Assembly (NCBI GenBank): GCA_030867875.1
Contig: JAOWCC010001501.1
Location: forward strand, 30,648,792 to 30,712,791
DNA: 64,000 nucleotides
Reading direction: 5' to 3'
Source of the DNA: Actinernus sp. WN-2022
Lineage: Eukaryota > Cnidaria > Anthozoa > Actiniaria > Actinernidae
A program made the position numbers and the translations under genes. Under the pieces are notes generated by a model, which made no database searches, had not been told where the DNA came from, and saw only the letters and a program-made list of their open reading frames with translations. The stretch's first letter is position 1. Each line of letters begins with the position of its first letter. This document shows positions 32,801-43,414 of this stretch, one piece after another.

Positions 32801-35800
32801 ATTGTCTGAGCTATGTGATGTTACGCGAGTCCAGTAATTACAAATAAGCGAATGTAGACTCGAAAACCAGACGGCAGTCTCGGAGTTTCGTTTTTAGATT
32901 TCGAATGTCGACCCACAGCAGACTCGAAAGCCTTGCCGTTTTCAACACTAAATTAGCAAATTGAGAGAGAACAGGAACGTCGTCAATCAGTACGTCATTT
33001 AATTTCATTCTGTAAGATTTGATACGCTGTTGGAGTTTATTTTGTGTAAATAGTTGCATTCGTAGTTTCCAGACACATCGTAGATTTGAAACCGTCATTT
33101 GAATTTCCAAATCGACGTGAAGGTTTTGAAAAGCCGTTGTAATAGTCTGTGTCACTGGTCACGTGTGACACCACATAGCCGAACATACGTAACATGTTCT
33201 AATATGGTCTAAAACGCTATTAATAGGAATTTGTTTCTTGTTGTTGCTTTCTAACATTTTGTGAATATTTTCAATTAAACCTTAGTATTTTGGAGATGGA
33301 AAAATTGCCATTTTTATTTGCAATCGTTTCAAGTAAATTTATCAGATGGTGAAAGAGGTATTACTTTGTTTCATAATACAACCTTCATCTTTAGAGTCCC
33401 ACTGCATCAATTCCATATGTGCCGATTAAGTTGAATGGAAACTTTGTAAACATCCATTTACGATTCTCCTATCTTCAGGGATCGTTCTGTTATGCTTGGC
33501 ACAACCATCAAAGCTCCAGCTGTAAGTACAAAAGCTCTGTTGAAAGTGCCTGTAAGCCCAATTTTTTAAATCATTAAAATCGATTCTCCATCGAGTAAAT
33601 AGTTGAATAGGAAAATAGTTCTTGATGTGAATGTTGCGTCTATGAGCTATAGAGGTTTCTATTTCCGATATGCTAATAATATGATGTCACAGGAGGCCAA
33701 CACAAAGTCATTTCTTTCTCCTTTTGAATGGAACTATTTCTGATTTATACAAAATACTTGGTAAAATCACTTATATAAGTCCCAAACATAACATGGGTGT
33801 TTAGAAAATGAGACCTCCTGTGACGTCACATAATTAGCATATCAGACGCAACACTCAAATCAAGAAATATCTTACTATTCACCTATTCACCTGTTCACCT
33901 ATTCACTTGATGGAGAATCGATTTTAGTGATAACAAATTTGGGCTTACAGGCACTTTAATGACAAGTTAAAATCCGGTTGAAATAAATCTATTAGAATTT
34001 TTCGATTCATTCTCTCGCAGTAACGTACGATAGAGCAGATTTCGTACGAGTGGGACAAACTACGGCATGGCTGTAGCCTGGCCGTAGCCTGGCCGTAGCC
34101 TGGCCGTAGCCTAGCCGTAACCGTAACCGTACTGTAACTTACTTACCGTAACTCTGTTATTTGATTGGATCAGCAGGACAATAACTATAGGGAAACCATT
34201 TCAATGTTACGGCATGCCAGTGCCTTAGTTTGTCCCACTCATAAGAAATCTGCGCTAACTAGTAAAACGTAGTGTCCATATAGGTCGGCACAGAACGAAT
34301 TGTCAATCACGTATGTAAATAAATACATATTTCCCTAGAGGAACGAGTGTAAATTTCTTATAAAATTTGCTTATGCATTGTTGTAGTTTAGTCTGACTGT
34401 TTAGGTCCGCCATCTTGGTTATTGAGTCAGTTGTTAGTCTTGTTAATGTTAATAAAGAAAGCAAAGAAAATCAAAACACCCGGAACATAAATTCAGTCAA
34501 ATGCCCCACGTATACCCGGGAGGGGGATAGGAAGGTTCGGAATAGACCTCTTTAGCTTCGTACGTCACAGACTAGTCATGTGGTCTGAAATGGGTAAAGA
34601 CAGCATGAAATACAGTGTTTGTATGGGAATCCGATGCCAAATAATTTCCATAAAATCGAATTTCTGAAATATTCACAGCCTGCAAATGTAAGGTACCAGG
34701 CAAAAGATTAACTTATCAAAATGTGAGGGATGTAGCTGTGCTGGGAAGCGAGCAGTCGTGTTTTTAGTTAACCATACATTTGTCTGTATTTGGAATGTGC
34801 CCAAGTCCGTGGGAATTTTTTTAGACTGCATGAAAAACTGAAAACACGAAAAACTGGAACCCTCAAATTGTGATCAGTTAATATTTTGCCTAGTGCCTTA
34901 CGCTTGCAGGCTGTGAATATTTCAGAAATTCGATTTTACGGAAATTATTTGGCATTGAATACGCTAAATACTGTGTTTGTATGGGAATCTGATGCCATGT
35001 TTACCCACTTCCGACCATGTGACCTCGAAGATAAAGAGGTATATTGATAGAGCCGTTAAAGTGCATATGAGCCCTAGCCAGTTATCTTTGATATCGTTTG
35101 TACATGAAGTGAATAGTCCAACGGTAGAATATTTCTTGATTTGGGTGTTGCGTCTACGAGATATAAAGGTTTATATTTCCAATATGCTAATGATGTGATG
35201 TCATCACCGACATTTGCTGAATTTCTTTGTCCTTGTGAATTAATCTATTTTCTAATTTAGATTTTTTTTTTGGTAAAATCACTTTGATAAGCTTCAAATA
35301 TAACTTAGAATTTTAAAATAGGTAATTTGTCTCTACCAGCATGCTTTTGTATAATAAGTGATGTCGGTGATGACATCATATCATTAGCATATTGGAAATA
35401 TAAACCTTCATATCTCGTAGACGCAACACCCAAATCAAGAAATATTCTACCGTTGGACTATCGACTTCATGTACAATCGATATCAAAGATAACTGGCTAG
35501 GGCTCATATGCACTTTAATAGCTTTATTTCCTATTAAAAAAATGTAATTGTATATATTTGTGTAAATAGATATCGTAATAACAGAGTGTTCCAGAATAAA
35601 AATATATTATTCTGGAACACTCTGTTATTATGGGAGCCTCAACACAAAATGAGAATTAGTGTATTTTAGTTTTATTTCTTAAATAGAAGGCGTGACTAAT
35701 GTAACTTTTGTAAACAAAGCTTTTTCTACGGCAAAACAAGTTGTGACAGTTACTTTTGTACATTTTATGCAAACATTTTACCTTTACACTCGAAGGCCAT

Positions 35801-36470
35801 AGTTTGTAGATTTTTTAGTGCTTTTAGGCACTGCATTTTGTTGAATTTCTCAAATTTCCGCATCGGACGTGAATTTACGCCTGCCATTTTGTTTCAAAAT
35901 TATCCGGAGTTTTGTAGGTGACTATTGTTAATTATTCCGAGATAGCGAGCCAATCAAATTGCATGATCTATGTAGGTTCCCGTGTTGGATATCCACTGCG
36001 CCTCATCTTTGAAACACTGATTTTGTATTTGGTTTCTATTTTTAGGATGAAATTGATATTATGAGCAAGCTTGGTGTCCACTTCTCTGACGCTAAGATCG
36101 TGCAGGTAAACACTGCGGCACGGTTACTGTACGGCATGCCATGACGTAGAAATGGTTTCCCTATTGTTTTTGTCTTTCTTATCCAATTTACGGTACGGTT
36201 ACAGTACGGTTACAGTACGGTTACAGTACGGTTACAGTACGGTTACAGTACGGTTACAGTACGGTTACAGTACGGTTACAGTACGGTTACAGTACGGCCA
36301 CGGACATGCCGTGTTTTTGTCCTACTCGTACGAAATCCGCTCCAGTAGATAGCTTACATTTGTTTCTTTGTTGATAGCACCTCGGTGAAGTTGTGAAGCA
36401 ACAACAGGTAGACTATCATCTTCTCGATGAACAAGGTAGAGTCCTGGTAAATTGTCTCAAGTTGTCGTAG
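26871..36470 (+). CDS. Unrecognised spliced gene, six 3' exons
   Basis: Six candidate exons have consistent phases and good splice sites: 26871-26924 (TTGTTCAG / GTAAAG), 27749-27869 (GTTGTAG / GTGAGA), 31860-31891 (CCAATAG / GTAAGA), 33479-33521 (TCTTCAG / GTAAGT), 36046-36105 (TTTTTAG / GTAAAC) and 36378-36470 (stop TAG). Together they encode about 132 residues with no recognised domain; informative pieces are [54 protein letters not shown] and [10 protein letters not shown]. The alternating charge and uninterrupted frame through six exons support a real gene. A GTAGAC site inside the last exon could be a further donor. The 5' exons were not found and may lie upstream of the tRNA array. It converges with the minus-strand exon at 36599-36817. 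Function unknown; I cannot name the family. Confidence 0.6.
26955..27050. repeat. Inverted repeat, about 95 bp
   Basis: GCGTATACTTCATGGTAGCGTTTCG is inverted as CGAAACACTACCATGAAGTATATAC. Intronic. Confidence 0.6.
27050..27600 (+). repeat. Dispersed repeat shared with 39480-39720
   Basis: Pieces such as TTTTACCCACAATCCTTTGC, GTTATAAAATCG and GAGAATAGAGGATTTATACA recur in the same order at 39.5-39.7 kb, where an internal stretch of about 300 bp is missing. Confidence 0.65.
28382..28666 (+). pseudogene. RecQ-like helicase N-terminal fragment in transposon
   Basis: Starting at ATG 28382, the ORF gives about 94 residues. They include an upstream Q-motif-like [11 protein letters not shown], Walker A in [19 protein letters not shown], and motif Ia in [10 protein letters not shown], then a stop. 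These are the first motifs of the RecQ-like SF2 helicase family in normal order and spacing. DEAH and everything C-terminal is absent, so it cannot be an active helicase. It lies about 75 bp inside the left TIR and converges with the zinc-finger ORF. It could be a captured host gene fragment or the remnant of a helicase native to the parental element. Confidence 0.8.
28736..29098 (-). CDS. ZAD-like zinc-finger ORF in transposon (probably truncated)
   Basis: A 120-codon minus-strand ORF starts with [14 protein letters not shown]. It contains paired cysteines CICC near residue 19 and ICCPC near residue 62, with FWEESYP just before the second pair, then a helical charged tail and a basic segment (RLKRGRKQ). 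Two CxxC pairs about 40 residues apart resemble the ZAD-type zinc-binding dimerisation domain, though the match is only by pattern. Its start lies about 345 bp inside the right TIR. The C-terminus probably changes at the internal deletion junction near 28.67-28.74 kb. A DNA-binding or regulatory role in the parental transposon is inferred. Confidence 0.55.
   Translation of the reverse strand: MADVTPKKSAEKLFDRNTCICCNAVISDTNHPVILNSDLRKSLGSYLSHPFIFWEESYPTKICCPCKRSLETAEKFREMVQQSHEHQTAAIQNSRLKRGRKQNYSSPSNPPSKHIPRRVH
29848..30097. mobile_element. 250-bp palindromic MITE
   Basis: ACACTAGATGTCATTTATGCAC at the left is inverted as GTGCATAAATGACATCTAGTGT at the right. Inner arms carry GCCGCCATCTTGGAT and its complement. 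It lies in the intron between exons 2 and 3 of the unrecognised gene. Confidence 0.75.
30100..31120. other. Intron sequence, repeat-rich
   Basis: No coding signal. Around 30340-30400 there is a stretch related to the GCGCTTGC-rich sequence that flanks the 9-bp-TSD transposon at 28150 and 29640, which suggests an older element split by later insertions. Confidence 0.4.
31121..31281. mobile_element. 160-bp palindromic MITE
   Basis: TAGACTATATCGCAACCCCACC, then GCAGTGCACTCTGGGA, are inverted at the right end. Loop of about 40 bp. Confidence 0.75.
31990..32330 (+). repeat. Dispersed repeat with CTGACGA...GAAACGTC motif, copy 2
   Basis: Matches the repeat at 3600-3780. Within it, ATACCAGTGTTTATCTTACTC...ACTAGTTTTTACAGTAACTAGTTATCCATTG is repeated two to three times in tandem. 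Confidence 0.6.
32425..32815 (+). repeat. 74-bp tandem repeat (~5 copies)
   Basis: Unit: TACGTGTATTGTCTGGG, then GTTTTCAGATCTGCGCCTG, TAAAGGGTGAGTTACTAAATG and TACTTAAGACTG. The middle copies are identical; the outer copies diverge. Each unit contains a TTTTCAG and a GGGTGAGT that look like splice sites. Confidence 0.85.
32815..33180 (-). mobile_element. Inverted-repeat element with 105-codon ORF
   Basis: The ends CTATGTGATGTTAC and GTGTGACACCACATAG are imperfectly complementary. The minus-strand ORF 32838-33155 encodes 105 residues rich in Leu, Thr and Lys ([17 protein letters not shown]...) and fills most of the element. No domain is recognised. It could be a small coding MITE or chance; it is intronic relative to the plus-strand gene. 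Confidence 0.35.
33545..33955. mobile_element. TTAA-type MITE (AGTGC family), copy
   Basis: Starts AGTGCCTGTAAGCCCAA and ends TTGGGCTTACAGGCACT before TTAA (33956); the left flank is TGAA. The subterminal TTAAAATCGATTCTCCATC is inverted. It contains a short tandem of CACCTATT near 33880. Confidence 0.7.
34034..34254. mobile_element. MITE with internal GGCCGTAGCCT minisatellite
   Basis: TIR GCAGATTTCGTACGAGTGGG is inverted (with mismatches) at the right end. Inside are GTAGCCTGGCC repeats and CGTAACCGTA repeats. Confidence 0.65.
35060..35514. mobile_element. 455-bp TTAA-flanked MITE (AGTGC family)
   Basis: Exact TTAA on both sides. TIR AGTGCATATGAGCCCTAGCC continues as a long, nearly perfect inverted arm of about 150 bp, including TGTTGCGTCTACGAGATATA. 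No ORF. Confidence 0.85.
35574..35632. repeat. Near-perfect 58-bp palindrome
   Basis: AATAACAGAGTGTTCCAGAATAA is followed closely by its complement TTATTCTGGAACACTCTGTTATT. Confidence 0.7.
36186..36298 (+). repeat. 11-bp tandem repeat TACGGTTACAG (~10 copies)
   Basis: Perfect 11-bp head-to-tail repeats inside a MITE of the same family as 34034-34254 (the right end carries GTCCTACTCGTACGAAATCCGCT). The period is not a multiple of three; the 66-residue ORF across it is spurious. Confidence 0.88.
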
Positions 36471-36598
36471 AACATAATAATCCAATAGTCCCGCTCACAG
36501 CTCCCTCCGCCATTTTGAATATTTCATGTAAAGTGCTCATGAAAACGAGGTGAACGGTGACGAATATGAAACAAACAAGAGAATTATATTAATATACT

Positions 36599-36817
36599 TT
36601 AAAACAAATCGAGAAATTCGCTGTACAATCGTGTAATATTTCTGTCTACAGTACTTTGACTGTCGTAGCGTCGCTCCTCGCAGACTTGTGCCAGTGCATC
36701 CAGCTCCGAAACGTACCGCCTCTGGATCTCTTGCAATAGGATCTTAGGATTCCACCCATCAACAATATCACACAATAGTTCGTTCTGTTCTCGTTTGAGG
36801 TTTATCAGTTGCATTTG
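36599..36817 (-). CDS. Last exon of an unrecognised minus-strand gene
   Basis: On the minus strand a pyrimidine-rich TTTCTTTATACAG precedes an open exon of 72 codons ending in TAA. It reads QMQLINLKREQNELLCDIVD, continues with EIQRRYVSELDALAQVCEER, and ends LYSEFLDLF. The composition (Leu, Glu, Arg with heptad-like spacing) suggests a coiled coil. Upstream exons on the minus strand should lie at higher coordinates. The only candidate I see is a tiny 19-bp segment at 42420-42438 bounded by AATCTTCAG and GTAAGTG, which is weak. It converges tail-to-tail with the plus-strand gene ending at 36470. Function unknown. Confidence 0.5.
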   Translation of the reverse strand, partial: QMQLINLKREQNELLCDIVDGWNPKILLQEIQRRYVSELDALAQVCEERRYDSQSTVDRNITRLYSEFLDLF

Positions 36818-36829
36818 CTGTATAAAGAA

Positions 36830-37910
36830 ATTCCTAAATAATTAAACTTACTGGTTATTTCATGCATGGATTTCCATGGAATACGGGCGAATATTTCACG
36901 AGAAATTTGTATTATTTGATATACAACTCGCCTTATACCAAAATAATATGAATTTCGAGTGAATGTTTCGCCGGTATTGCATTAGAAAACCACGAAATAA
37001 CCATATTATCCTATAAATAACTTTACGGGAAGATTTATAACGAAAATAAAGCAACTATAGGCTGCGAAATTTCTCGGAAAACAAAGGTTTTGAGAACACG
37101 TCTGCAGAATAATTATGTATTCAAAAATCATGAATTCGTATTGGTTGATAAAGAAATGGCGCGAAATTTCATGCATTTCGATTGCCCTGATCTATCTAGC
37201 CATGGAATACCGCTCTGTTTTTCATAGAAAAACCACCCTTAATAGATAGTATGCACGCTCTAATTGGCTGTTATCCGTGTTTGCATGAGACTGTAAACAC
37301 GAAAATGACATAAACATAAATCCACTCTTTGCAAACGATCGTGCGTGTGTATTATAAAAGAAATAGAAAACGTTTTCCGTGTGTACATAGCCTGATGTAA
37401 ACCGAGACCGAAGATTTCTAAAGTATTTCATGATAAAGCTGAGCTCTGATTGGCTGATATATAAGATTTATAGGATAATAACGAATTTTAAATTATTTTG
37501 GATTTTAATTCTTAAACCAGGTGACAAGATTACAGGCCTTCTCGCTTCATGCCTTGTATTTCCTGACCTCGAACTCTGCAATTTGATTGGACCAAAATAA
37601 TAAGGAAGCCATTTCAATGTAAAACTCCTTCCATACCGTACCTGCACATGTTCACGGTTTGTAGTTTTCACGCTCGTTAGCTATTTTCGATTTAGTGCCC
37701 AAAGTAGTTCGGTGATTGCTTTGGTTTTGCGTTTGCTTAGTCATTTTAGAGCGGTTTTCAATTGAGTATTTGATTGGTTAGTTATCCATGATTGCGTTTA
37801 CATTTCCTCGTGATTGGTTGAAGTAAAACCAATCGTGAAACACTTCAGTTCGTGATTGGTTCATTGATGTTTTTACTTGCTCCTGTGATTGGCTCACTGG
37901 TTTTGGTTTT
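36830..37910. other. Non-coding sequence
   Basis: No gene is seen. It contains repeated short GTGATTGGTT/CCAATC motifs near 37780-37900 and a stretch at 37540-37650 related to the GTACGG-type MITEs. Confidence 0.35.
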
Positions 37911-37917
37911 ACGACAC

Positions 37918-38097
37918 TCAATAGCCCACTTCCGCGATATGCTTTACTTGTCACGCACAAAGGTTTCAATACGAGGGCCCGTGCTAAATTATATTTATCT
38001 TTTCACAGAGAAAATAATTAATTTAATTTAGCACGGAGCCTCGTATTGAAACCTTTGTGCGTGACAAGTAAAGCATATCGCGGAAGTGGGCTATTGA
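37918..38097. mobile_element. 180-bp hairpin element with 59-bp arms
   Basis: TCAATAGCCCACTTCCGCGA through GGTTTCAATACGAGG is perfectly inverted at the right end, around an AT-rich loop. Confidence 0.85.
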
Positions 38098-38287
38098 AAA
38101 CCGTTCTGTTACCTGTGTAATTATTGGTCCACTAAGTTCTAAGTTAAAACCAAACATCACGCAATCAGTTTTCGTTTTAGCAAGAGTAATTCACAAGTGC
38201 GTAACACCAATCACGACGTTACTTTCTCCTGTGATATAGGTTGTATGACACTCATTGGAAAACCGATCTATCGATCTATATGAAAGA

Positions 38288-39055
38288 AGTTTATTGGAAA
38301 TTGAAAACTACAATATACTTCACACCAGTAATTGTGAAAAATTGCACATTAAATTTTCGTATTAAGATATAATGAAGGGTTTATATTAGGAAAAATCTAT
38401 TCAGCCAAAACATATGTAAAATAGTAGTTATTCAAGTTACGCAACACTAACTAAAATTTCAAATTAATGTACTATATCTATTGCAAGCGATCTTGTTTAA
38501 CGGTTGGGTCGAAAATTAAGCTATTTTCTTTAGAGGTAGTTGTCATGTAGTTGTGAAAAGTCATAGGGTATAGATCTATTATTAGTACCAAATTTATGTA
38601 CATAAGATTTTTACACCAGTATAGGTGATATTTTATAGTATTATTTTATGAAAATGATAAGATTAAATGAATAGATGTTGACATTATGAAACTGAGTTTT
38701 TGTTGGAAATTCAAAAAATACAAGATGCTTCACACCAGTATTTTAGAAGAAAAAAATATTTAGGGTTTATATATTTTTTAAATGATTCCTTGAAATGTAT
38801 TCAACGACAAAAATATGTAAAATAACAGTTATTCAAGTTATTCTAGACTAACTAAAATTTCAAATTCATGTACTCTTTTATTTCACGGTGGGTTAAAAAA
38901 TTAAGCAGTTTCCTTTAGAGGTAGTCGTTGGAAGTTCTAGTGTATAGATATATTGTTAGTACCAAATTTATGTGTATAGGATTTTACATCGCTATAGGTG
39001 ATATTTTTATAGTATTATGAAAATGATGAATAAATGTTGATATTATCAAACTGTT
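38288..39055 (+). repeat. Diverged direct duplication, ~400-bp unit
   Basis: Two head-to-tail copies share TTCACACCAGTA, TTAGTACCAAATTTATGT, TAGGTGATATTTT and TATGAAAATGAT in order. AT-rich, no ORF. Confidence 0.65.
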
Positions 39056-39479
39056 TCTGTCTACATGTCGCTTGACACGTTGGCTTGTATGAAACACTGG
39101 CGTCGAGGGAACAGTGAGTTTTGTTTCCATCGATCCGGCCTCGATGTTCTCCTCGACTCCGTATTGAGGAACATCGAGTTCGAAAGGAACAAAACTTACT
39201 AGTTTCCGAGAGGCCAGTTTTGTATATAGATTTGTATATATAGCTTTTAGAAATAAAAGTCATTTTGGTAAACAATCATTTTGGTGCGCAATCAATACGA
39301 ACTTTAAACATAATAGCCTTGCGTTTAGCTCTCCTTTCAGAGGGCTTTTCCCATCCTATCAAATACAGCAATGATTGGAAGTTGGTATCATAACTGACTT
39401 ACACGGAGGATAAGTTTCGAAGCTCTGAAACAGGCGATGAAGGTCTTATGCGATCGACGTAACAGTCGACACTAGATGG

Positions 39480-39720
39480 CAATGCAAGACCAACTGTGGC
39501 GCCAACAGAAAAAAAATGTCGGCTTATACTTTTACCCACAATCCTATGCGCGCAAAAACCCGTTATAAAATCGCGGCAGAGAGGTTTCAAATCTTAAAAA
39601 CTAGCAAGTAGAAGTTCTTTCGCCATTACACTATCATTTCAGAGAATAGAGGATTTATACATGTTATTTTGACTGTTAGCTTCGCAAAGGATTGTAGTCA
39701 AATGTACTGCCATCTTTTTC
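39480..39720 (+). repeat. Dispersed repeat shared with 27050-27600
   Basis: Same blocks in the same order as the earlier copy, shortened internally. Confidence 0.6.
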
Positions 39721-39764
39721 GGTGCGGTGGACTGGAAGCCATGCACGCTGCTCTGCATCCAGTG

Positions 39765-39904
39765 ACCCTGGACGTCTAAGTCATGTGGATCTTTCTCTAC
39801 GTAGCAAGGCGTTTGACACGGTGAACCATGACATTTTAATTGGAAAACTTGAGCATTATGGCATCCGAGGCATATTGCTAAAGATTGGTTTATCTCATAT
39901 CTAA
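39765..39904 (+). pseudogene. LINE reverse transcriptase fragment, 5' part
   Basis: The plus frame gives a KAFDTVNHDILIGKLEHYGI segment, then GIRGI and a WF-type segment: the first catalytic region (motif A-like) of a non-LTR retrotransposon reverse transcriptase. A few extra bases disrupt the frame just before KAFDTVN. The coding continues at 45303 after a 5.4-kb inserted transposon. Confidence 0.8.
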
Positions 39905-40194
39905 GGCCTACGGCAAACGTCGAACTAACCATGAACTTAATTCAGTCGAACCTATTAATTTTGAAATAGGCCCATGGATAGTACGACGTTTGCCGCAATT
40001 GGGATCGACCTATTCAATACTCAGCCCTTGTGAAACAGAACTTGAATTTTCTAGAATATTCTAGAAAAAGCTTAGAAATATTCTAGAATAAAGTTCCAGC
40101 TTTTTCTAGAATATTCTAGAATTGAATTCTAGAATATTCTAGAATATTCCAGTTTGTTAAAGTTTTTATGCAAATTAGGCAAGATTAAGCTGGA

Positions 40195-40440
40195 ATTTCT
40201 GGATATTCCAGCTTTTTCAAGCAAATTCAAGCTTTTGGCATTTGCTATTCCAGCTTTTTCAAGCAAATTCCAGCTTTTGGCATGTGATATTCCAGCTTTT
40301 TCAAGCAAATTCCAGCTTTTGGCATGTGATATTCCAGCTTTTTCAAGCAAATTCCAGCTTTTGTCAATGGCATTCCAGCTTTTTCAAGCTTTTAGCACAT
40401 ACTGAATTCCAGCTTTTTCAAGCTTATTCAAGCTTTTATA
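40195..40440 (+). repeat. CCAGCTTTTTCAAGC minisatellite, left arm
   Basis: About six units of roughly 40 bp: ATTCCAGCTTTTTCAAGCAA followed by ATTCCAGCTTTTGGCATGTG. Short ORFs on both strands here are products of the repeat. Confidence 0.85.
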
Positions 40441-40499
40441 TATACATGTTGCACTAGGACTACATTAATTCCAGCATTTTCACACTAATTCAAGCCACA

Positions 40500-42700
40500 T
40501 GATGATATTAACCTGTATTATAAATACTTACTTAATTCATTGATGAATGAATTGAACCCTAACCCCATTTGGATGCTGTATGGCAAGCCATTTTCAAAAA
40601 TGCAGAAAGTTAGACATGCATTCAATAATGGAGGTAAGGAAAACAGCATTTTCAAACAGGTAACGCAACTGATGTTGTACATTGCTAGCTATATTAATAT
40701 ACATGTAGAAAGCAGATTAATTACATGTCAATGTAGCATTAAATTGATGAGGCATACATATATGTAATAATATACTGTAAACAGTAACTGCCACACAAAC
40801 ATAACATTGTGTGATACATGTAAGTATATATTAAGTATAAACAATACATGTACACTGTATCTATAGATATTTTAAGCTTACAAGTTTAAATAATAAAATT
40901 AATTACTACATGCCGAACGTATGAAACAGCATATAAGCTACATGTATATAATATATAGTATTGCATGGAGAAAAGATGAAAACACAATATAACATTTCAT
41001 AATAGCTCAATCTTGTTTATTTTTAAAAAGAACAAAATTGGAAACTCAAATTAGATCATTTAAAAGCAATATTTACAATGGGATTTGCTAACTTTCAATT
41101 GACAGTACAAATATACTACACAAGGAGCTATAGGTAGCAGAGATTGCAGAATACTCAGACACTAGACTTATATATAGCTAATTAATTTTCGAAGTGTCCC
41201 ATTAAATGAACCCTGAATCCTTATACCATAAAATTATAATTATCGCCTCCCCTTCTTCTCTGGTTATATAGGCCAATCAATCTGGTGATACACCTCACAG
41301 CCACTGTTCGGGTAAAAAATCCCTGATTTTTTTAACGGGACCTGCAACTACCATAGGGGGTGATCAAAGCCAGGACTATGCTAAACCACTGATCAAATTG
41401 GAATTTACCGGATAACCCGAATAAAAACCCTTGGAGCAAGGGTGAATACCAACAAACTCAACTCACATGTGGTGCCCACGAACTAGAATTGCATCCGGGT
41501 CACAAAGGTGAATACCACTGCAACACCCTGGCTCCTCTGGTTGCATGTTATGATAATTATTAGATCACACTAGACTTACAAAATTGGGTTATGTTGAACA
41601 CAAAATGGAACCATTTGTGGTCATGGCCTCTAAAATTAAATAAATCCTACAGTTGTAATGTAATCTTTGGATATAAATGGATCTACATGTATGCAGCAAT
41701 CCTATAATGTTAAACTTAATCTTGTTCCAGGAACTCAGCCAACATTCTTGTACCAAACAAACCCTTGTAAAATCTCATCTGTTTTTTTAGCTCGAACCCC
41801 TTGCCTTCAAAAAACAATACCACTTTTAATGTCTTTAGTCACTTTCAAGTGAACTGAGGTCATTCTGCAATCAGGCCAACTAAATTAAGGTTTAATTTTC
41901 ACTCAGCTGCACTAGTTCTCCTATCCCTCCAGTTTTAGCTTTCTAGCCCATTCTCTGAAACCCTTTCTCTATATTGGTTTGCCCTACAAGAAAACAACAA
42001 CATACACGATTAGTCACTTTTATACATGTACATACATACTGCTAAATAATTAGAAAACCTATTAAAAGCAAAGAGCCTTTAGCCATGGGGAAAGGGCGGT
42101 CGATATACGTGTACAACGACTGGAAAATATTAAAAGTGCCTGGAAGATCGACCGTAAAAAGCGGTCAAATAATACAACGGATTTCAATGTTTATATTAAT
42201 ACATTCGACGCACTTATTTGATACATACATGCTCTCACTTGTTTATCATGGTTTTGAGGTACTGAATCAAATAACTTGGTGCTCTTTCGTATTCCAAATA
42301 CTTCAGACTTCTAGAGACTTCAGAAGTGGCTAAATTTGCGCGGTGCACGTTACACTGAAATCGGTTCTAACGTCGTAATCGACGTACTTTTCTGAGCGAA
42401 ATTGACAATGCTGCACTTACCTTCGATTCTTGAGGAATCCTGAAGATTGTTATTAAAGAAATAAGAGTTTGATAATGCTAAAAACCATAGCAGTAGACAG
42501 AGAATTTGTAACAAACAGTCCAACTTCACGTGTAGAAGACGGTTGACGAGTAATATTATACGTTTGAGTTAATTGAAAGCGTGCGTCCCGTGAATCGGAT
42601 TGGTTACCGAACACGATACCTGGTATTCTCCGCGACGTGATTGGTTGAAAGTATATTATAATACCCGGATATTGTCAAAGGTTAATTCGTTAACAAATAA
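40500..42700. other. Interior of foldback-like element, no recognised gene
   Basis: AT-rich with short ORFs only (75 codons at 40540-40767; 82 codons at 42085-42333), none with a recognised domain. A GTAAGG follows an open stretch at about 40635 and an isolated exon-like 19 bp lies on the minus strand at 42420-42438, but neither is enough for a gene model. Confidence 0.4.
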
Positions 42701-42713
42701 AGAAGCCTTAGCC

Positions 42714-42850
42714 ATGTTTTATACTATCATAAAACACGATGGGCATTTGAGAACATGAGAGAAATGTTAAAGCACAAGCCGAAGGCGCGTGCTTTCAACA
42801 TTTCTCGAGTGTTCTCAAATGACCAGAGTGCTTTATGATAGTATAAAACA
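42714..42850. repeat. Inverted repeat, ~137 bp
   Basis: GTTTTATACTATCATAAAACAC is inverted as GTGCTTTATGATAGTATAAAAC, with inner arms around ATTTGAGAACA and TGTTCTCAAAT. Confidence 0.65.
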
Positions 42851-43144
42851 TGGATTTAAGGCTTCTTTATCTGTTTTATAATATAGATTTACGCGCGCGA
42901 TGAAAGGAAACCGCCAGTTGAAAACTATATAACACGGCTAACCATGTTATATACTCTGATAAAACATGGCTTCTTAGCCAATCAGAGCGCGCGTACTATC
43001 GTATCTATATTATAATAACTTATAAACAAGGTTCGCATCTCCATAGTCTAACACTTCCCCACGATGGGAACTACTTCATGTAGCTGCACATAATGTCACG
43101 ACACATAGTGTCTCGAAAGCATCTCCTTAGTAGCCGAAGTCCCT

Positions 43145-43412
43145 CCTTTGCGCTCCTTAGCCCTCCTATACGCTCCTTAGCCCTCCTTTACGCTCCTTAT
43201 CCCTCCTTTACGCTCCTCAATAGCCCTCCTTTACGCTCCTTATCCCTCCTTTACGCTCCTTAGCCCTCCTTTACCCTCCTCAATAGCCCTCCTTTACGCT
43301 CCTTAGCCCTCCTTTACGCTCCTTCGCCCTCCTTATCCCTCCTTAGCCATCCTTTACGCTCCTTAGCCATCCTTTACGCTCCTTAGCCCTCCTTTATGCT
43401 CCTTAGTTTTTT
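43145..43412 (+). repeat. CTCCTTAGCCCTCCTTTACG minisatellite
   Basis: About 15 units of 17-24 bp built from CCCTCCTTTACGCTCCTTAG; strongly pyrimidine-strand biased. Confidence 0.88.
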
Positions 43413-43414
43413 TA

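Noticed and set aside
36152..36352. 66-codon ORF with repeated [11 protein letters not shown]
   Set aside because: Translation of the 11-bp tandem repeat.
42420..42438. Micro-exon of the minus-strand gene
   Set aside because: Splice-like boundaries exist but 19 bp gives no independent coding evidence, and it lies inside the nested transposon.
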